Below, one piece after another: positions 43,942 through 44,211 of a stretch of 44,211 nt of DNA. Position numbers and translations under genes: made by a program. The stretch comes from Microbulbifer okhotskensis (GTDB lineage Bacteria; Pseudomonadota; Gammaproteobacteria; Pseudomonadales; Cellvibrionaceae), in NCBI RefSeq assembly GCF_023895975.1, contig NZ_JALBWM010000030.1, positions 1-44,211 on the forward strand, read 5' to 3'. The notes below the pieces were generated by a model. That model ran no database searches. It saw only the letters and a list, made by a program, of their open reading frames with translations, and was not told where the DNA came from. Every line of letters starts with the position of its first letter. The first letter of the stretch is position 1.

Positions 43942-44103
43942 TTAAGCATATTTCTCAAATTTGATAGGGGTTAAATACCCCAGTGTTGAATGTATTCTGC
44001 CTGAGTTGTAATAAGCAATATAGGCTCTCATATCGGTTATCGCATCCTCCCTTGTTGCCAGGGCTGTCCCATATAAATCGGTGTAAAAACGAACAGAATA
44101 GAC
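43942..44103 (-). mobile_element. IS3-family transposase, 3' remnant
   Basis: The minus-strand frame ending at TAA 43942-43944 reads VRFYTDLYGTALATREDAIT, then DMRAYIAYYNSGRIHSTLGY and LTPIKFEKYA. This is the C-terminus of IS3-family DDE transposases (YIxYYNxxRxHSxLGYxSPxxFE). Upstream an in-frame stop at 44104 and loss of similarity show that only the last 53 or so residues survive. It borders the siderophore locus. Confidence 0.82.
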
Positions 44104-44149
44104 CTAAAATAGCCATCTTTTTTGAAGCATAGAGTGTTTTTTAGACAAA

Positions 44150-44211
44150 ATGGATAGCGTTAGCCTTTTACATCACTTTGACGACATGGACGATCCTCGA
44201 GTTGATCGGCG
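44150..44211 (+). CDS. ISAs1-family transposase, 5' end
   Basis: The last 62 bases read MDSVSLLHHFDDMDDPRVDR, which fits the start of ISAs1-family (H-repeat) transposases (LLxHFxxLxDPRxxR). The gene runs off the window. It lies directly beside the truncated IS3 remnant, so it may have inserted there. Only 20 residues are visible, which limits certainty. Confidence 0.6.
   Translation, partial: MDSVSLLHHFDDMDDPRVDR

Noticed and set aside
43762..43974. 70-codon plus-strand frame after entA
   Set aside because: No RBS or family signal, and its 3' end is antisense to the IS3 transposase remnant.
1..44211. CRISPR array or defence island
   Set aside because: No regularly spaced repeats and no cas, restriction or other recognisable defence genes were seen.

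Overview
The window looks like a chromosomal segment of a marine-type gammaproteobacterium. Supporting signs are a YadGH-type ABC-2 pair, a long-form QueF, a PA3496-family small protein, a Ccm system I cassette, an enterobactin-type (ent) gene set and E. coli-like tRNA-Ser and tRNA-Arg. A Cellvibrionales/Microbulbifer-like host is my guess from overall gene style only.

Layout. 1-2818: 3' end of tRNA-Gly, an ABC-2 exporter pair (yadG, yadH) and queF. 3038-9491: a DcaP-like outer-membrane porin, an unknown exported protein, and the bo3-type quinol oxidase operon cyoABCD without cyoE. 9547-10941: a membrane-anchored class III nucleotide cyclase on the minus strand. 11179-13530: a graveyard holding a ydjA-like nitroreductase pseudogene, an intact tRNA-Ser(GGA), decayed phage genes (AlpA-like regulator, ASCH-like protein) and an IS256-family remnant. 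13982-16523: an HdeA-family periplasmic protein, tRNA-Arg(CCU), a PA3496-family protein and a 2OG-Fe(II) oxygenase. 16808-22878: ccmABCDEFG followed by a yigZ-type gene, with no ccmH or ccmI. 22898-26404: a divergent C5-acid-CoA-like cassette with a family III CoA-transferase, a CitE-like lyase and two MaoC-fold proteins. 26459-43680: a complete catechol siderophore locus. 43681-44211: IS3-family and ISAs1-family transposase fragments.

The siderophore locus has two divergent transcription units with Fur-box-like sites between them. The plus unit (entC, entE, entB, entA) makes and activates 2,3-dihydroxybenzoate (DHB). The minus unit encodes Fes esterase, an MbtH-like protein, a 2420-residue NRPS (C-A-T-C-A-T-TE), an EntS-like exporter, an EntD-like phosphopantetheinyl transferase and a dedicated DAHP synthase. 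The second A domain has the exact EntF serine code. The first has acidic pocket residues that suggest a cationic amino acid, and no epimerase domain is present. I infer a DHB-(basic L-amino acid)-Ser ester oligomer, of the turnerbactin/frederiksenibactin type rather than enterobactin. The DAHP synthase differs from E. coli AroG at D146, M147, P150, Q151 and S180, residues tied to feedback control, so it may be feedback-insensitive. No TonB-dependent receptor lies in the window.

The best candidates for something new are the siderophore product, the possibly deregulated DAHP synthase, and the CoA-transferase/lyase/MaoC cassette, where the two MaoC proteins carry complementary halves of the usual Asp/Asn-His pair.
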